A stretch of 64,000 nt of DNA. Origin: Tritrichomonas musculus. Lineage: Eukaryota > Parabasalia > Tritrichomonadida > Tritrichomonadidae. Positions 36,252 through 46,914 of this stretch are shown in pieces. The notes under the pieces are model-generated. The model ran no database searches. It saw only the letters and a list, made by a program, of their open reading frames with translations, and was not told where the DNA came from. Within the stretch, counting starts at the first letter, position 1. Each line of letters starts with the position of its first letter. Both the position numbers and the translations under genes were made by a program. The stretch covers positions 3,224,001 to 3,288,000 of the forward strand of contig JAPFFF010000012.1 in the NCBI GenBank assembly GCA_039105265.1. Direction: 5' to 3'.

Positions 36252-37188
36252 CATGTAGCATTTCGTACAGCTGCCAAATTTAATAACTCCGAAGTTGTAA
36301 AAGTTTTTTTATCAAAATTAACTGTCCTTAGTAATATGTCTAAATATCGGAAAATTTTGAAGGAAATCGACATTCCTATGTCGATTCAAGAAATAGATGA
36401 TCATGCATTTGAAGGTTGTACTTTGTTACAACAAATAATAATACCTTCTTCAGTAAAGAAAATTGGGATTTATGCTTTCACGAGATGTAAATCTTTAAGA
36501 AAAATAGAAATTCCACATTCAGTGACCAATATAGAAGATTATGCATTTGCTGATTGTTTATTATTGGAAGAAATTAGTCTTCCTCCGTCACTAACTTCAC
36601 TTGGTGAATATTGTTTTAGTGGCTGTTCATCTCTTAAGAATATTGTGATTCCTCAAGCGATTTCAATTCTTGGAAAAGGATTATTTACAAATTGTAAATT
36701 ACTCAAAACGGTCGATGGATCTTTTAATGTTATAAATGATGAATGTTTCATGGGATGCACTTTATTGGAAAGAATAAGTAGTCAATTGACGGTTATAGAT
36801 ATTTAAAAATCTTCATTCAAAGATTGTCAGTCACTTGAAACAATTCCAAGCCTTTCTTCTATGACATCTATTTGTGAAAAATCATTTTATGGATGCTCTT
36901 CACTTAAATCAATTACAATTCCTTCATCTGTAACAGCAATTTGTAAGCAGTCACTTTATGGATGCTCTTCACTTGAATCAATTGCAATCCCTTTTTCTGT
37001 CACAACTATATCTGAAGAGTCATTTTATGGATGCTCTTCACTTGAATCAATTGCAATCCCTTCTTCTGTTACCTTTATTGGAGAAGGATCTTTTGCAAAT
37101 TGTTCGTCTTTAAAAAAAGTAACAATAAATTGTCTAATAAAGATTATTCAAATGAAGATTTCTTTCAAATGTTCACATTTATCACAAT
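36252..37188 (+). pseudogene. Ankyrin module and BspA-like LRR array of locus F
   Basis: After a spacer (36122-36251) the frame reads HVAFRTAAKFNNSEVVKVFL, an ankyrin-type module, and leads directly into BspA LRRs (DIPMSIQEIDDHAFEGCTLL and on). There are about 12 repeats to 37188. One in-frame stop (36804-36806) interrupts the array; the same frame continues on both sides. The array is then interrupted by a Maverick/Polinton fragment and resumes at about 38073. The DUF3447-ankyrin-BspA order is the same as at 21.7-24.5 kb, which suggests it is an established architecture and not a chance junction. Confidence 0.7.
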
Positions 37189-38072
37189 TTATCCCTTACC
37201 ATGTATCATATAAGCATATGCTTTACGTGTGTTGATGTTGATAAGTATTAAGTAGTTAGGTTGACCTGCTGCTTTATGATCAATGAACGTGTCCATTTGA
37301 AATGCATGTGGTAGCTTCGAATATATATGCATGAACTTAGGTTTTGGCTTGCGTTGATCGTGTACAACCATTGTCTTGAGATAGTGTTTAGCTTCATTAT
37401 CAGTGAACCCATATCGATTGGCTATGCGTTTGAATTTAGGCAGTGAATTGGTGGGGTACTTAGCATAGACTACATCAATCGTCTTGAATTTAACCCTACT
37501 CATTTGATCAATGCAAAGTAAAAATGTTATTAACTATACAACAACTTACGATTCTGCAATAGTACTACATCCATTGTAAACACAAAGAAATCTTCAAATG
37601 CAACTGGTATATCTATTTCATTTCTATCGTATAGTTCAACCCAGAATTTATTATCATTATCATTCAACTTGTAGTATTTGATTGGGGTGTATGATTCATT
37701 TGTTCTTCCAATGAGGTTATGGTTTGATTGTGATGCAAATGATGCTGCTACTTCGCATTGTAAGTTGGTCAATAGGTGTTTGAATGTTATTTTACGATGG
37801 AACTTAGTTATGTGATTAATGCTATTGCGATATGGGTTGTTATCACCAATATGAAAGTAGCATGCTGTGTCAAAATTAAATCTATCATTAACTGTATCAT
37901 CATCATATATATTAAGATCTAATTCACCTGGAACAGCAGCAGCATAAGGTAGTGGTTCATCATTATCATTATCCCACATATAGAATTTCTTATAGGTTGT
38001 ATCATTATTATCAGCCGTCATCATGAAATCAACATAGTATTCGTCATTAGCATTGATGTGAAGATTATTCAA
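37189..38072 (-). mobile_element. Maverick/Polinton fragment (fossil)
   Basis: About 0.9 kb on the minus strand, with GC content and codon use unlike the flanks, inserted into the BspA array of locus F. It holds part of an integrase-like gene and part of a second ORF that I believe is a Maverick-associated gene but cannot name. Mavericks are 15-20 kb elements that are very abundant in trichomonads. This is a small, broken piece with no terminal repeats seen. The open stretches suggest it is not ancient. Confidence 0.6.
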
Positions 38073-38769
38073 TATTGAAACTGGTGCTTTCTATGGCTGT
38101 TCTGATTTGAAAGATATTACTCTTTCTAAACATTTGGAAACAATTGAAAGTAATGCTTTCAGTGATCATATATCAATTCCAATTGATTCTAAAATTTCAT
38201 TGCCAGAAAAATTCAAATTAAGATTTTATGATCTAAATGCAAAAGATTCACAACCAAGCAATGAAAGAATTATAAAGGTCGAATTATGCACTTATACTAA
38301 CACCGGCAATAAAATGGTATGCCAAAAGTTTTTCACATGCAAAACATGCCGATTTACAGAAGACCAGTGCGTTTGTGAAGTATGTGCAAGAAAATGTCAT
38401 ACTTTTCATAATATTTCTCCACTTGGCTTCAAAGAAGGTTATTGTAGTTGTGGAGCAGGAGAACTTCGTTTTCGTTCCCAATGTAACAATAAGAAATTGG
38501 CCCAAAAACCATTCGTTCCTGGTCCTTGTACAATCAATGAAACAGGCAAGTATTTTAAATATCAGAAGTTTTATAAATGCTTAACATGTGGATTCTCTGA
38601 AAATTCAGGATGTTGTGATGCCTGTGCTAAAACTTGCCATTTAGGTCATGATCTGATATATATGGGTACTGTTCGCTCGTATTGTGATTGTGGATATGGT
38701 GAAGAACCGGGGTGTGTTCCATGTAAATGCGTGAAAGCGCCAAATCCCAATTACCAAGCTCCTCAATAA
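38073..38769 (+). CDS. End of the BspA array followed by two UBR-box zinc fingers
   Basis: The frame resumes with BspA sequence (ETGAFYGCSDLKDITLSKHL, IESNAF) and then leaves the LRR pattern. Two Cys/His-rich units follow: CTYTNTGNKMVCQKFFTCKT through CARKCHTFHN to YCSCGAG, and CTINETGKYFKYQKFYKCLT through CDACAKTCHLGHDL to YCDCGYG. Both match the UBR box, the zinc fold that reads N-degrons in UBR-family E3 ligases. Stop at 38767-38769. In UBR ligases the box binds basic N-terminal residues; here there is no RING or other ligase domain in view. The C-terminal half is intact even though the upstream array is broken. A separate transcript could start inside, but no good initiator is seen. Confidence 0.75.
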
Positions 38770-39179
38770 AATGAGATTTTAATATATATATATATATATA
38801 TATATTGATTTTATATAACGGTTAAGGTCAATATTGGCCTTGTATGGTTCCTCAGAAAAAATCAGCGAAATTTTTTTGAATTTTTGTTTAGAATACCATG
38901 AGCTAATGAGATTTGTGAATATTTTCATTAATTAAATGGATGTGTGAAGCACTTTTGGCTCAGTATCCTTTATTATTCATTACTTTTCAATAGAAATATT
39001 TTCTGAACATATTTGGTTTTTTTATTTTATTCTTTGAAAGCTTATATAATCAGCAATCTAAAAATTTGTGAAGAAAATAATATAATTTCATTTATTTTTT
39101 TTTATTCACCTATCTAAATTATTATGAAAATTAAGAAGTATTCAATAATTTATTTGCATAGGCAAATAGTAAAACATAT
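38770..39179. other. AT-rich gap with a (TA)n run
   Basis: A TA dinucleotide run lies at about 38781-38805. Nothing else is recognised. Confidence 0.5.
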
Positions 39180-39995
39180 TTAATAGCCATATGATCTTGT
39201 CCATGAAAACATTGTTTCATTTTTGTCAAGACTTTTGATTTCATTCATTTCTTCATTTGTTAAAGTAAAATCAAAAATACTCATATTTTCAATCATCCGA
39301 TTCTTCTTCTTGGTTCTTGGAATAACGACAATATCGCGTGCAGCAAGGTAATTCAAAGCTATTTGTGCAACTGTTTTGTTATATTTCTTGGCCAAGTTGA
39401 TCAAAATTGGCTCGTTGTAAAAATTAACTTCGCCTGCAATTAACGGACTGAAACTCATCATTACAACTCCTTTTTCTTTGAATTTCTGTTGATCTTGAAA
39501 TCTTTGGAAATAAATATGGGCTTCAATTTGATTCACCATTGGCATGATTTTGACATTTTGGACGAAATGGTCGAAATTTTTTCCAAAGAAATTTGAAATT
39601 CCAATTGCTTTTAATTTTCCTTGTTGATAAGCTTCTTCAAATGCTCGCCACATTTCAATGGACTGTTTATATGGTTCGTGGATAAGATACAGGTCAATGT
39701 ATGACAAGCCTAAGTCTGATAATGAACGATCAATTTGTTTCTTTGCTTTTTCATAGCTGTTGCTCCTTGAATCTAGTTTTGAAACTACAAATATTTGCTC
39801 TCTTGGTATTTGGCTGTCTTTTATGGCTCTACCAACTTCTTTTTCATTGCCATACATATGAGCTGTATCAAGCATTCGATATCCAAGTTGAAGGGCTTCT
39901 TTAATACAATTATATCCTTGTTCACCTGTTATTTCATAAGTGCCATATCCAAGAATTGGTATTTTAACTCCATTGTATAGTGTTAAGCATTTCAT
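39180..39995 (-). CDS. Aldo/keto reductase
   Basis: 271 residues, ATG at 39995, close to the usual AKR length. It is an NADPH-dependent carbonyl reductase of the (beta/alpha)8 fold with the catalytic tetrad in place: Asp and Tyr in LDTAHMYGNE, Lys in VVSKL, His in LYLIHEPY. Also visible are GKLKAIGISNF, MPMVNQIEAHIYFQ and VVIPRTKKKNRMIENM (cofactor 2'-phosphate end). The sequence is typical of bacterial diketo-gluconate-reductase-like AKRs, a class that anaerobic protists often acquired by lateral transfer; that origin is inference. No targeting sequence, so cytosolic. Confidence 0.92.
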   Translation of the reverse strand: MKCLTLYNGVKIPILGYGTYEITGEQGYNCIKEALQLGYRMLDTAHMYGNEKEVGRAIKDSQIPREQIFVVSKLDSRSNSYEKAKKQIDRSLSDLGLSYIDLYLIHEPYKQSIEMWRAFEEAYQQGKLKAIGISNFFGKNFDHFVQNVKIMPMVNQIEAHIYFQRFQDQQKFKEKGVVMMSFSPLIAGEVNFYNEPILINLAKKYNKTVAQIALNYLAARDIVVIPRTKKKNRMIENMSIFDFTLTNEEMNEIKSLDKNETMFSWTRSYGY

Positions 39996-40992
39996 TTTAA
40001 ATTATAAAATCATATCGTATAAATTGAATATAAAAACCGTTTATTTTTACGATTTTTAATTCAAAAAATCTGTTTAAAATTAAATATGAATTGTATCAAT
40101 ATCTCCACCAAAATTGTACGAATAACTGAAAAAAATAATTATAGTATTTTTTATTCTATATTAGATCACATTATATCATTAAATCTGATCAACCAATGGT
40201 TTTCTACAATTTGTTTCTATGGTAAACATAAAACAATTTTTTTTTTTGTTTTTGTTGCATAAAATTAATGATTGATCAATATTTACTGAACTTTATTTGA
40301 TGTTTATTATTGTTCATTAAAAAAACAAGAATAAAATATTTCTTAGCAATCTCCTTATACTCACCAATAATGATTTTCAATCTTTTCATTCACTAATATG
40401 TTTTTTATTATTTTCAAAATCCAAAAGTGATGAAATTTCGGGAAATAAATAATCTATTTTTACTGAATTCTTCATATTTTTATCAAATGAAATATTATTA
40501 CTTCCCAAAATTCTTATAAAGTGTAAAAAAATATATTTCATGTGAAAAAGCTGATCGTGATTTAGTAAATTATTCATGTTAAAAAGGTTTATAGAAAGCT
40601 TAGCTAGTTCAATAGGAAAAATTATTTATATGCATGTTAATATAACAATAAATATATATGAATATTCTTTTTTTAACGTCAAATGTTTTTAAAATATTAA
40701 ATAATTATTTAGAAAAAATGATAATTTTCAGATATGACAAAAAAGATTTTTAATATAGTATAATATTCGTATATTTAATAAGAATTTGTTTGGTTTTTGT
40801 GGTATATGACGTTAAATTTAACGTCATATAAAGATAATATTTTAAATATACAGATATTCAATTATTTTGAATTGTTTATTTTTTTTTGATAGAATAAATT
40901 TTTTTTTATTTTTTATTTTTCACTTTTTAAATCAACATAATAAATTTGATATTTAAAAAAAAATGTTTTAAAAACCAGTTACCAAAAACAGT
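39996..40992. other. AT-rich gap
   Basis: No recognised gene. A 63-codon minus-strand ORF at 40386-40577 (MNNLLNHDQLFHMKYIFLHF) has a somewhat coding-like composition but no family match that I know. Confidence 0.4.
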
Positions 40993-41000
40993 TCATTTTT
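40993..41000 (+). promoter_or_regulatory. Initiator (TCATTTTT) of the LSm-like gene
   Basis: TTCATTTTTAAA ends just before the ATG at 41004. It is one of the clearest matches in the window to the trichomonad initiator, with an 8-9 nt leader. Confidence 0.65.
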
Positions 41001-41003
41001 AAA

Positions 41004-41216
41004 ATGGAATATTACTTGAGCAAGAAAATTATTGTAATAGCTAAAGATCAATATGTTGTAAAGGGAACTCTTTCACAGGTCACCCCAGGAGAAATTTATA
41101 TTTCAGACTACAAGATGACTACCTTAGCAAATTTAGAAGAGCCTATAGCTAAAGGTTCTGATGAAGATATTTTAATAATACCTAAATTCAGTGTTATTAG
41201 CATGACAAGTCAATAA
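41004..41216 (+). CDS. Small LSm-like (Sm-fold) protein
   Basis: 70 residues. The first half follows the Sm1 pattern: YYLSKKIIVIAKDQYVVKGT, then EIYISDYKMT where Sm proteins have the conserved Asp-containing strand. The end (DILIIPKFSVISM) resembles the Sm2 strand (IRGxxVxxI). The length fits a bare Sm domain. LSm rings act in U6 RNA binding, splicing and mRNA decay. Which ring this subunit would join cannot be told, and the Sm2 motif is weak. The strong initiator supports a real gene. Confidence 0.65.
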   Translation: MEYYLSKKIIVIAKDQYVVKGTLSQVTPGEIYISDYKMTTLANLEEPIAKGSDEDILIIPKFSVISMTSQ

Positions 41217-41569
41217 ACATTTTATCATGAATAAATATTTCCTTTTTTTCTACTTTGTAATACTTTCAATAAGATGCAAGTAAAAAGTTAGGGAAATAAT
41301 GAGAATTTTAATGTATGAAAGAAAGGATTAATATTTTTCTGAATAAGATTGAAGTAAGCTTGTTATTTTCCGAATCTAGATATAGATCACTGATTCACTT
41401 ATTGATGTTGATAAATGAAATCTCCATTGATACTAGAGAACGACTTCAAAGATCGAGAATATTAATTCTCAAATTTTGATAATTGAAATTTCATTAAAAC
41501 TTTTTAATAGCTTTATGATCGTATCAAAAAAAGCTTGTATTAATTGATAAATAAAAAGAGGTATTTTGA

Positions 41570-41884
41570 GGGCAATCGTTTTTGTTCCCAGACAAACCTA
41601 GTCAAATTTTGTTCCCACTGGTCAATTAAATTGAACTTATAAAAAAAAAATATAGATAAGATTTTATGTTCCAAATTTTTCCCAGTGTTTTTGCCCCGAC
41701 TGTGGGGTCTCGGCTACGCCTTCGCTACGATCAGGCTTCGCTCGTCGCCCACTTGGGGCAGTAGAAACCCTGGGAAAATTATGGAAAAATATAAAATCTT
41801 TCTTCATTTTTTTTTTTTTAAATCAATAATTGACCTTGGGAACAAAATTTGACTAGGTTTGTCTGGAAACAAAAACGATTGCCC
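41570..41884. mobile_element. MULE-type MITE with 9-bp target duplication and a GC-rich core
   Basis: 315 bp. Terminal inverted repeats of about 55 nt start GGGCAATCGTTTTTGTT and continue with CAGACAAACCTAG, with two or three mismatches. A perfect 9-bp duplication GTATTTTGA flanks it (41561-41569, 41885-41893). Nine-base duplications and long repeats fit Mutator-like elements, which are known in trichomonads. A second inverted pair inside (TTTTTCCCAGTG / CCCTGGGAAAA) encloses a GC-rich core at about 41694-41759 with CTCGGCTACGCCTTCGC and GGGGC/GCCCC arms, very unlike the surrounding DNA. The rest of 41217-41569 shows nothing. Confidence 0.8.
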
Positions 41885-41893
41885 GTATTTTGA

Positions 41894-42633
41894 TATCGAT
41901 TAATAATAGACTATTACCTATATAACAGGTCGACTTGTTATAAAAATATGGAAAGTCAATATATTTAGCATTATTAGTAAATCTAAGTTATTATTCTTTT
42001 ATTCATTATAAAATTTGATAAAATTTAGAATTGCTAAAACTTTTAACCTAAAAGATATAATCTTTTTTAGAAGTGTTAATACAAAAAAAATATTATTATA
42101 ATATAAAAATCTATACTAAAATATATTAATATTTTATAAATTAACTATACTATTTCATCCATAATATACAAAAATATTGATATTTTAAAAATTGAAAATA
42201 TTTGAATAATATTGAAAAATATCGCATAATTCACTCAAAAAATTGTATAAAAATAAATTAATTACTATTCTATTTCATTTAATATTGATTAAAAAGTCAA
42301 TAATTTTAAAAATATAAGGTTATATAATAATATTAATCATTATAAAAACTTATAAATAAATATAATCCTAGTATTCTATGAAATTTATTCAAACAATTTG
42401 TTCTCAGAATTTGTGATTATTCAAATTTTGAAATTCCGATCAAAAAATTGAATTAGTCATTCTCATAACAAAGGAATTAAAATACCCAAAAATTCTTTAT
42501 GATATATATATATCAAATTTTATTTTAATGATTTTTTTAATTTATAAATAATAATAATAAATGATAATTTTTATTGCCTTACACTAAAAAAAAAGAGTTT
42601 GTCGTTTCAGATTTTTTGGTCTATAATTCAACA
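41894..42633. other. AT-rich gap before the M28 gene
   Basis: Very AT-rich with no recognised feature. Confidence 0.5.
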
Positions 42634-43851
42634 ATGAAATGCCATTTGTTTGATACCCAAAAAATGCGCGAAGCTGCATTTGAACAGACACAAGATATTA
42701 TTGAAAAATTCGGACCTCGTTTTATGGGTACAGATAGTTGTAATAACGCAGCACAATATTTATCTGATTTTGTTTCTAAATTTGCAAGCTCAACTCAAGT
42801 AATGAAATTTACAGCCCATCCATATGCATTTTTTGGATGGATTAAAATAATGGTTTACATTCACTTTTTATCAATCATTTTATTAATGTTTCATATCACA
42901 GGCATCGCTATTCTTCTCCTTTTTTACGGCACATTGGCTGTTATTTTCCAATTTATTTTATACAAAGAGTTCATAGATCCCTTTTTCACGAAAAAAGAAG
43001 GGCAAAATGTAATCGGCACAATTGAACCAACTGAAACGGTTGAATCGACGGTTATTTTAAGTGGACATCATGATTCAGCCCAAATTTTCACATTTTTAGA
43101 CAAATGTCCCGATAAATACGCCTCCTACAGTAACAATGCGTTAATTGCATATTTTACCCTTTTTGCGGTTGTAATTTACGATCATTTCCACCCGCTTTCG
43201 ATCTGCATCCGCTTGCTAATTATATTTACGATTCCCTTCACATATCCGCTTCTACAGTTTGCGTCGAACGAAATTTCAATTGGTGCCGGTGACAATTTGA
43301 TCTCATCTTGCTCTGTTTTCCAAGTTGGCAAATATTTCTCGCAAGAGAAGAATCGCCTTAAGCACACGCGACTCGTTGTTATTTCATTTGATGGTGAAGA
43401 AGTTGGCTTACGAGGATCAAGGAGTTATTTCAAGGAATTCAATAAAATGAGAAAAGAAAAAAATGACAATTCAAAAGTGTGGCATTACAATATTGACTGT
43501 CCGTATCTTAAAGACCAGCTCCTTTTCTTGACATCAGACATCAATGGCACTGTCAAATTGTCAGAGAAAATGGCAAATCATTGCGTAAAAATAGCATCGG
43601 AACTCGGAATAAAGGCAAAGGCACAGCCAATCGTGTTCATGACTGGTGCCACTGACGCTGGCGAATCTGGAAAAATTGATGGAATTGAAGTTACTTCTGA
43701 ACTTGCAATGCCATGGGCACATGACACTCATTATTCTTGCTATCACACTCATAGAGATACAATCGATTCAATTCAGAGGGAGGCAATTGATCAAACACTG
43801 AATATTATTCTTAATTTTGTTGAACAAGTTGATAATAAGACTATCCAATAA
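42634..43851 (+). CDS. Membrane-embedded M28-family zinc peptidase
   Basis: 405 residues from the ATG at 42634, directly after TTCAACA; an in-frame TTG 60 nt upstream is unlikely as a start. M28 aminopeptidase-type ligands are all present: His145 and Asp147 in SGHHDS, Asp220 in GAGDN, Glu255-Glu256 in FDGEEVGLRGS, Asp288 in NIDC, His373 in HTHRDT. Two TM segments (about 72-110) lie before the catalytic part. Two more (about 169-183 and 190-210) lie inside it, between the first and second zinc ligands, where soluble M28 enzymes have about ten residues. The enzyme probably sits in the ER or another endomembrane, loosely like ER metallopeptidase 1. No signal peptide is obvious. The start and the TM count are estimates. 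Confidence 0.88.
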   Translation: MKCHLFDTQKMREAAFEQTQDIIEKFGPRFMGTDSCNNAAQYLSDFVSKFASSTQVMKFTAHPYAFFGWIKIMVYIHFLSIILLMFHITGIAILLLFYGTLAVIFQFILYKEFIDPFFTKKEGQNVIGTIEPTETVESTVILSGHHDSAQIFTFLDKCPDKYASYSNNALIAYFTLFAVVIYDHFHPLSICIRLLIIFTIPFTYPLLQFASNEISIGAGDNLISSCSVFQVGKYFSQEKNRLKHTRLVVISFDGEEVGLRGSRSYFKEFNKMRKEKNDNSKVWHYNIDCPYLKDQLLFLTSDINGTVKLSEKMANHCVKIASELGIKAKAQPIVFMTGATDAGESGKIDGIEVTSELAMPWAHDTHYSCYHTHRDTIDSIQREAIDQTLNIILNFVEQVDNKTIQ

Positions 43852-44102
43852 AAAATGAAATTTTTATTTATTTTGAAAAAAAAAAATATTATAATTATTA
43901 AATTTTTATTTATTTTGAAATCATCACTTCACTTATTATAATTATTTATTTTCCATTCGGTCACTTTTTGAATATTAAAATATTAATCCTAAACAACTTT
44001 TTAACAAAAAATATTCAAAAAGTTCCCATGAAAATATAAAATTCTGAATCAAATTTTTTAATTTAAATTATTTTGAAATCATCACTTCACTTATTACAAT
44101 TA

Positions 44103-44293
44103 CAGTATGTTGAATCATCTTGGACCATTCAAATTGTCTTGGACCGCCTGAAAATTTTGAATGAGGCTAATGAAAATTAAAATAAATTCTTTGAAAATTT
44201 TTATTGATTTTTTATATCATTTTCAATGAGTTAATTCAAATTTTTCAGGCGGTCCAAGACAATTTGAATGGTCCAAGATGGTTCAACTTACTG
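44103..44293. mobile_element. 191-bp TA-flanked MITE with long inverted repeats
   Basis: Inverted repeats of over 50 nt (CAGTA(T/A)GTTGAA(T/C)CATC, then TTGGACCATTCAAATTG) cover more than half of the element, so a single strand would fold into one hairpin. TA flanks both ends (44101-44102, 44294-44295). The CAGT start and TA target fit Tc1/mariner. No coding capacity. The rest of 43852-44431 is AT-rich. Confidence 0.85.
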
Positions 44294-44431
44294 TATTAAA
44301 TTTAAAAAATGAATTTTTATTTTACAAAAAAAAATTCGATTATTCAATTTAAATCAATGATTTTATATTTTTAATAAAATAATTACTAAATAAAAAAATA
44401 CTATAATCATTAAATTAAAATTATTTTATTA

Positions 44432-46854
44432 TTATTTTGGATTTTGGTGTTCCCTGAATAACTGAATTATTTCACGTTTTTTTGCTAATTCAACAGGTTT
44501 CTTTCATAAAATTAAAAATATGAAATCATTGATTTTTTTGATTTAAATATCATTCAAGTTTTTAAAAGAGAATTCCATTTTTTACGTTAATTTTGATTCC
44601 TGGTTTATTTAAAAAAAGTTGTACTATTTCTACTCTGTTACTTAATACAGCTTTATGTAGTGGAGTAGTATAAATTATAATAATAAAAATTACATTAAAA
44701 AAAATGTGAAATATTATAAACCAAAATTATTCAAATTTTATAAAAAAACATTAATGCTTAACATTATAAATGTTTGAAATGAAATTAGATAAGTCAAAAA
44801 TGTATTTTAAATTCTATTTACCAAAATAAATGAAATTGAATTAATAAAAAATTAGGTTTTTAATTGGATTAATAAAATATTAATTTTGAATTAAATTAAA
44901 AAATAATAATATAAAATAGCATTTAAATACAAAATCATTAATGCAATTTAAACATTTAGAATTAAAATGGAATTTAAATTTAAATTCAAAATTCTATTAA
45001 ATAATTGTTAAAATTAATTTTATGTTTACATCAATTTTTGGATTGTTTAATAAAAGTTTTATGAAATCAAAATTATTTTCATTTCCTGTAAAAATAGTTT
45101 GATGAATTGCCTCAAGTAATGAGCATCCATTAGAATAATTAAATTAAATTTCATTTAAATTATAAATTTTGAAATTGTATTTAAAAAATAAATTTAAATT
45201 TCATAAATTTTTTTATATATAAATATAGTATTAGAATTTATTTTTTATGATTTTGATTAAAACATAAAATATTGAAATTGAATAAATAAATAAAGATTTG
45301 TAACTCTATTAAATGAAAAATTATAAAATTTCATACAAATATATTATAGATATATAATTAAAAAAAGATGTTATTGAATTGATTTTTCATTTACGTCAAA
45401 ATTTGGATTATTTAAAAGAATTTTGAGAGAATTGAATTTCTGTAATCTAGTAGCCCAATGAATTGGTGTTATATTAAATTATTTAAATAAAATTGTATTA
45501 AAAAATATATATAAATTGAATTAAATAATAATATTTTTTCAAATTTTATTTTTATCTAATTTTGAAATTCCATCAAAGCATATTATTTTTGAACATAATA
45601 AAATTATTTAATTTAATTTCATCAAAAAAATCAAAGTAATTTTATTATAAAAAAGATGGAAGACGCCATTTAAATTTTAAATATTTCAAATTTTATATAT
45701 ATATTTTTAAAAAAAATTCTATGAAAATTAGATTCATGAACAATATAAAGATAAGCTTTTTGAAATTTCATTTAAATGAAACAATATAACTATATTCAAA
45801 AAACTAGAATTTTAAATCCCGTTAAAAAATATATATATTAATTATATAAAAAAATATAGAAAAAAATTAATTTTACTTTTAAATCGATTTTTGGATCATC
45901 TAATAAAAGTTGAATAACTTCACTATTTCCTACCTCAATTGCAAAATAAAAAGGTGTTTTAAAAATAATATTTTTTTTGATACTTCATTCAAAAAATTGA
46001 TTTCTAAAATCCAATTGAAAATCAAATATGAATTATATGAATTATTACATTGAAATTGTCGTATCTTTGAAAAAAACAATTTTTTCATTAAAAAAAGATC
46101 AAAATTATATTTAAAATTAAAAAATAAGAATATATTTTAAATTCACATCAAATTTTGGATTATTTAAGAAAAGCTGAATAATCTCTAAATTTTGGTTTTT
46201 CAATGCTGATAAGAAAGCTGTTCTATAAATTTTTAATTTTAAATTTCTTTTAAATTAATGATATTGAACTTCAAAATTTAAATAATATATTTGATATTTC
46301 TCCATTAAAAAGTATTGATTGAATATCTAGATTTTCAAAAATTGTTTTAGCATTAATATCAATATTCTTTTTATTTAATAATAATTGAATTATTTCTGGA
46401 TTTCCATTTTCAACTGCAATAAACAATGGTAATTTATGAATTTTTTATAATATAAATTTCATAAATATGTATTACATTTAAGAATTTTTGATTCTAAAGG
46501 ATTCATGAATATATTCAAATTGAAATATCATTAAAAACCGAACAAAAAAATTCTTCATAATTAAACCATTGATCAAAATATCATTAAAAAGCAATAATTG
46601 TAAATATAATAAAAAATAATTTGTTTGAAATTCTATTAAATATTGTTTTAAATTTGATTAAAATATTAAAAAATTGAAATCTGATATTTATTAGAAATTG
46701 AGTATTTAAAATTTCATTAAACAAAAAATCATTTAAAAATGACATTAATAAGAAAATCCAAAATATATTTTTCTCCTAATTTAATTTCTTTATTGCTTAT
46801 TAAAATTTGAACAATTTCCAAATTTTGATTTTTTATTGCAATGTGCAAAGCTGT
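44432..46854 (-). other. Ankyrin module array of locus D, eight modules split by spacers
   Basis: Reading down the minus strand, modules lie at 46762-46854, 46340-46432, 46129-46221, 45865-45957 and 45377-45469 (each exactly 31 codons), 45012-45125 (38), 44571-44666 (32) and a terminal 44432-44500 that ends in a stop. Examples: TALHIAIKNQNLEIVQILIS, TPFYFAIEVGNSEVIQLLLD. No module has an internal stop. Each ends (D/N)xNxKxI, with DNA AAA-NNA-ATT, and each next one begins just after AAA or AGA-like codons before T(A/P)L. The spacers are 329, 118, 171, 395, 251, 345 and 70 nt of AT-rich DNA rich in GAAATT words and stops. No GT-AG pair at the borders and no CTAAC-type branch motif is found. The array follows the DUF3447 ORF at 46915-48030. 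Confidence 0.75.
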
Positions 46855-46914
46855 TTTATGAAAAAAAGTAAATAAAAATTTCAACTTGGCCATAAAAAAA
46901 ATGAAGAATGAATT

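Noticed and set aside
41690-41770. tRNA or structured RNA gene in the GC-rich patch
   Set aside because: No cloverleaf, A box or B box could be recognised, and it lies symmetrically inside a transposon-like inverted repeat.
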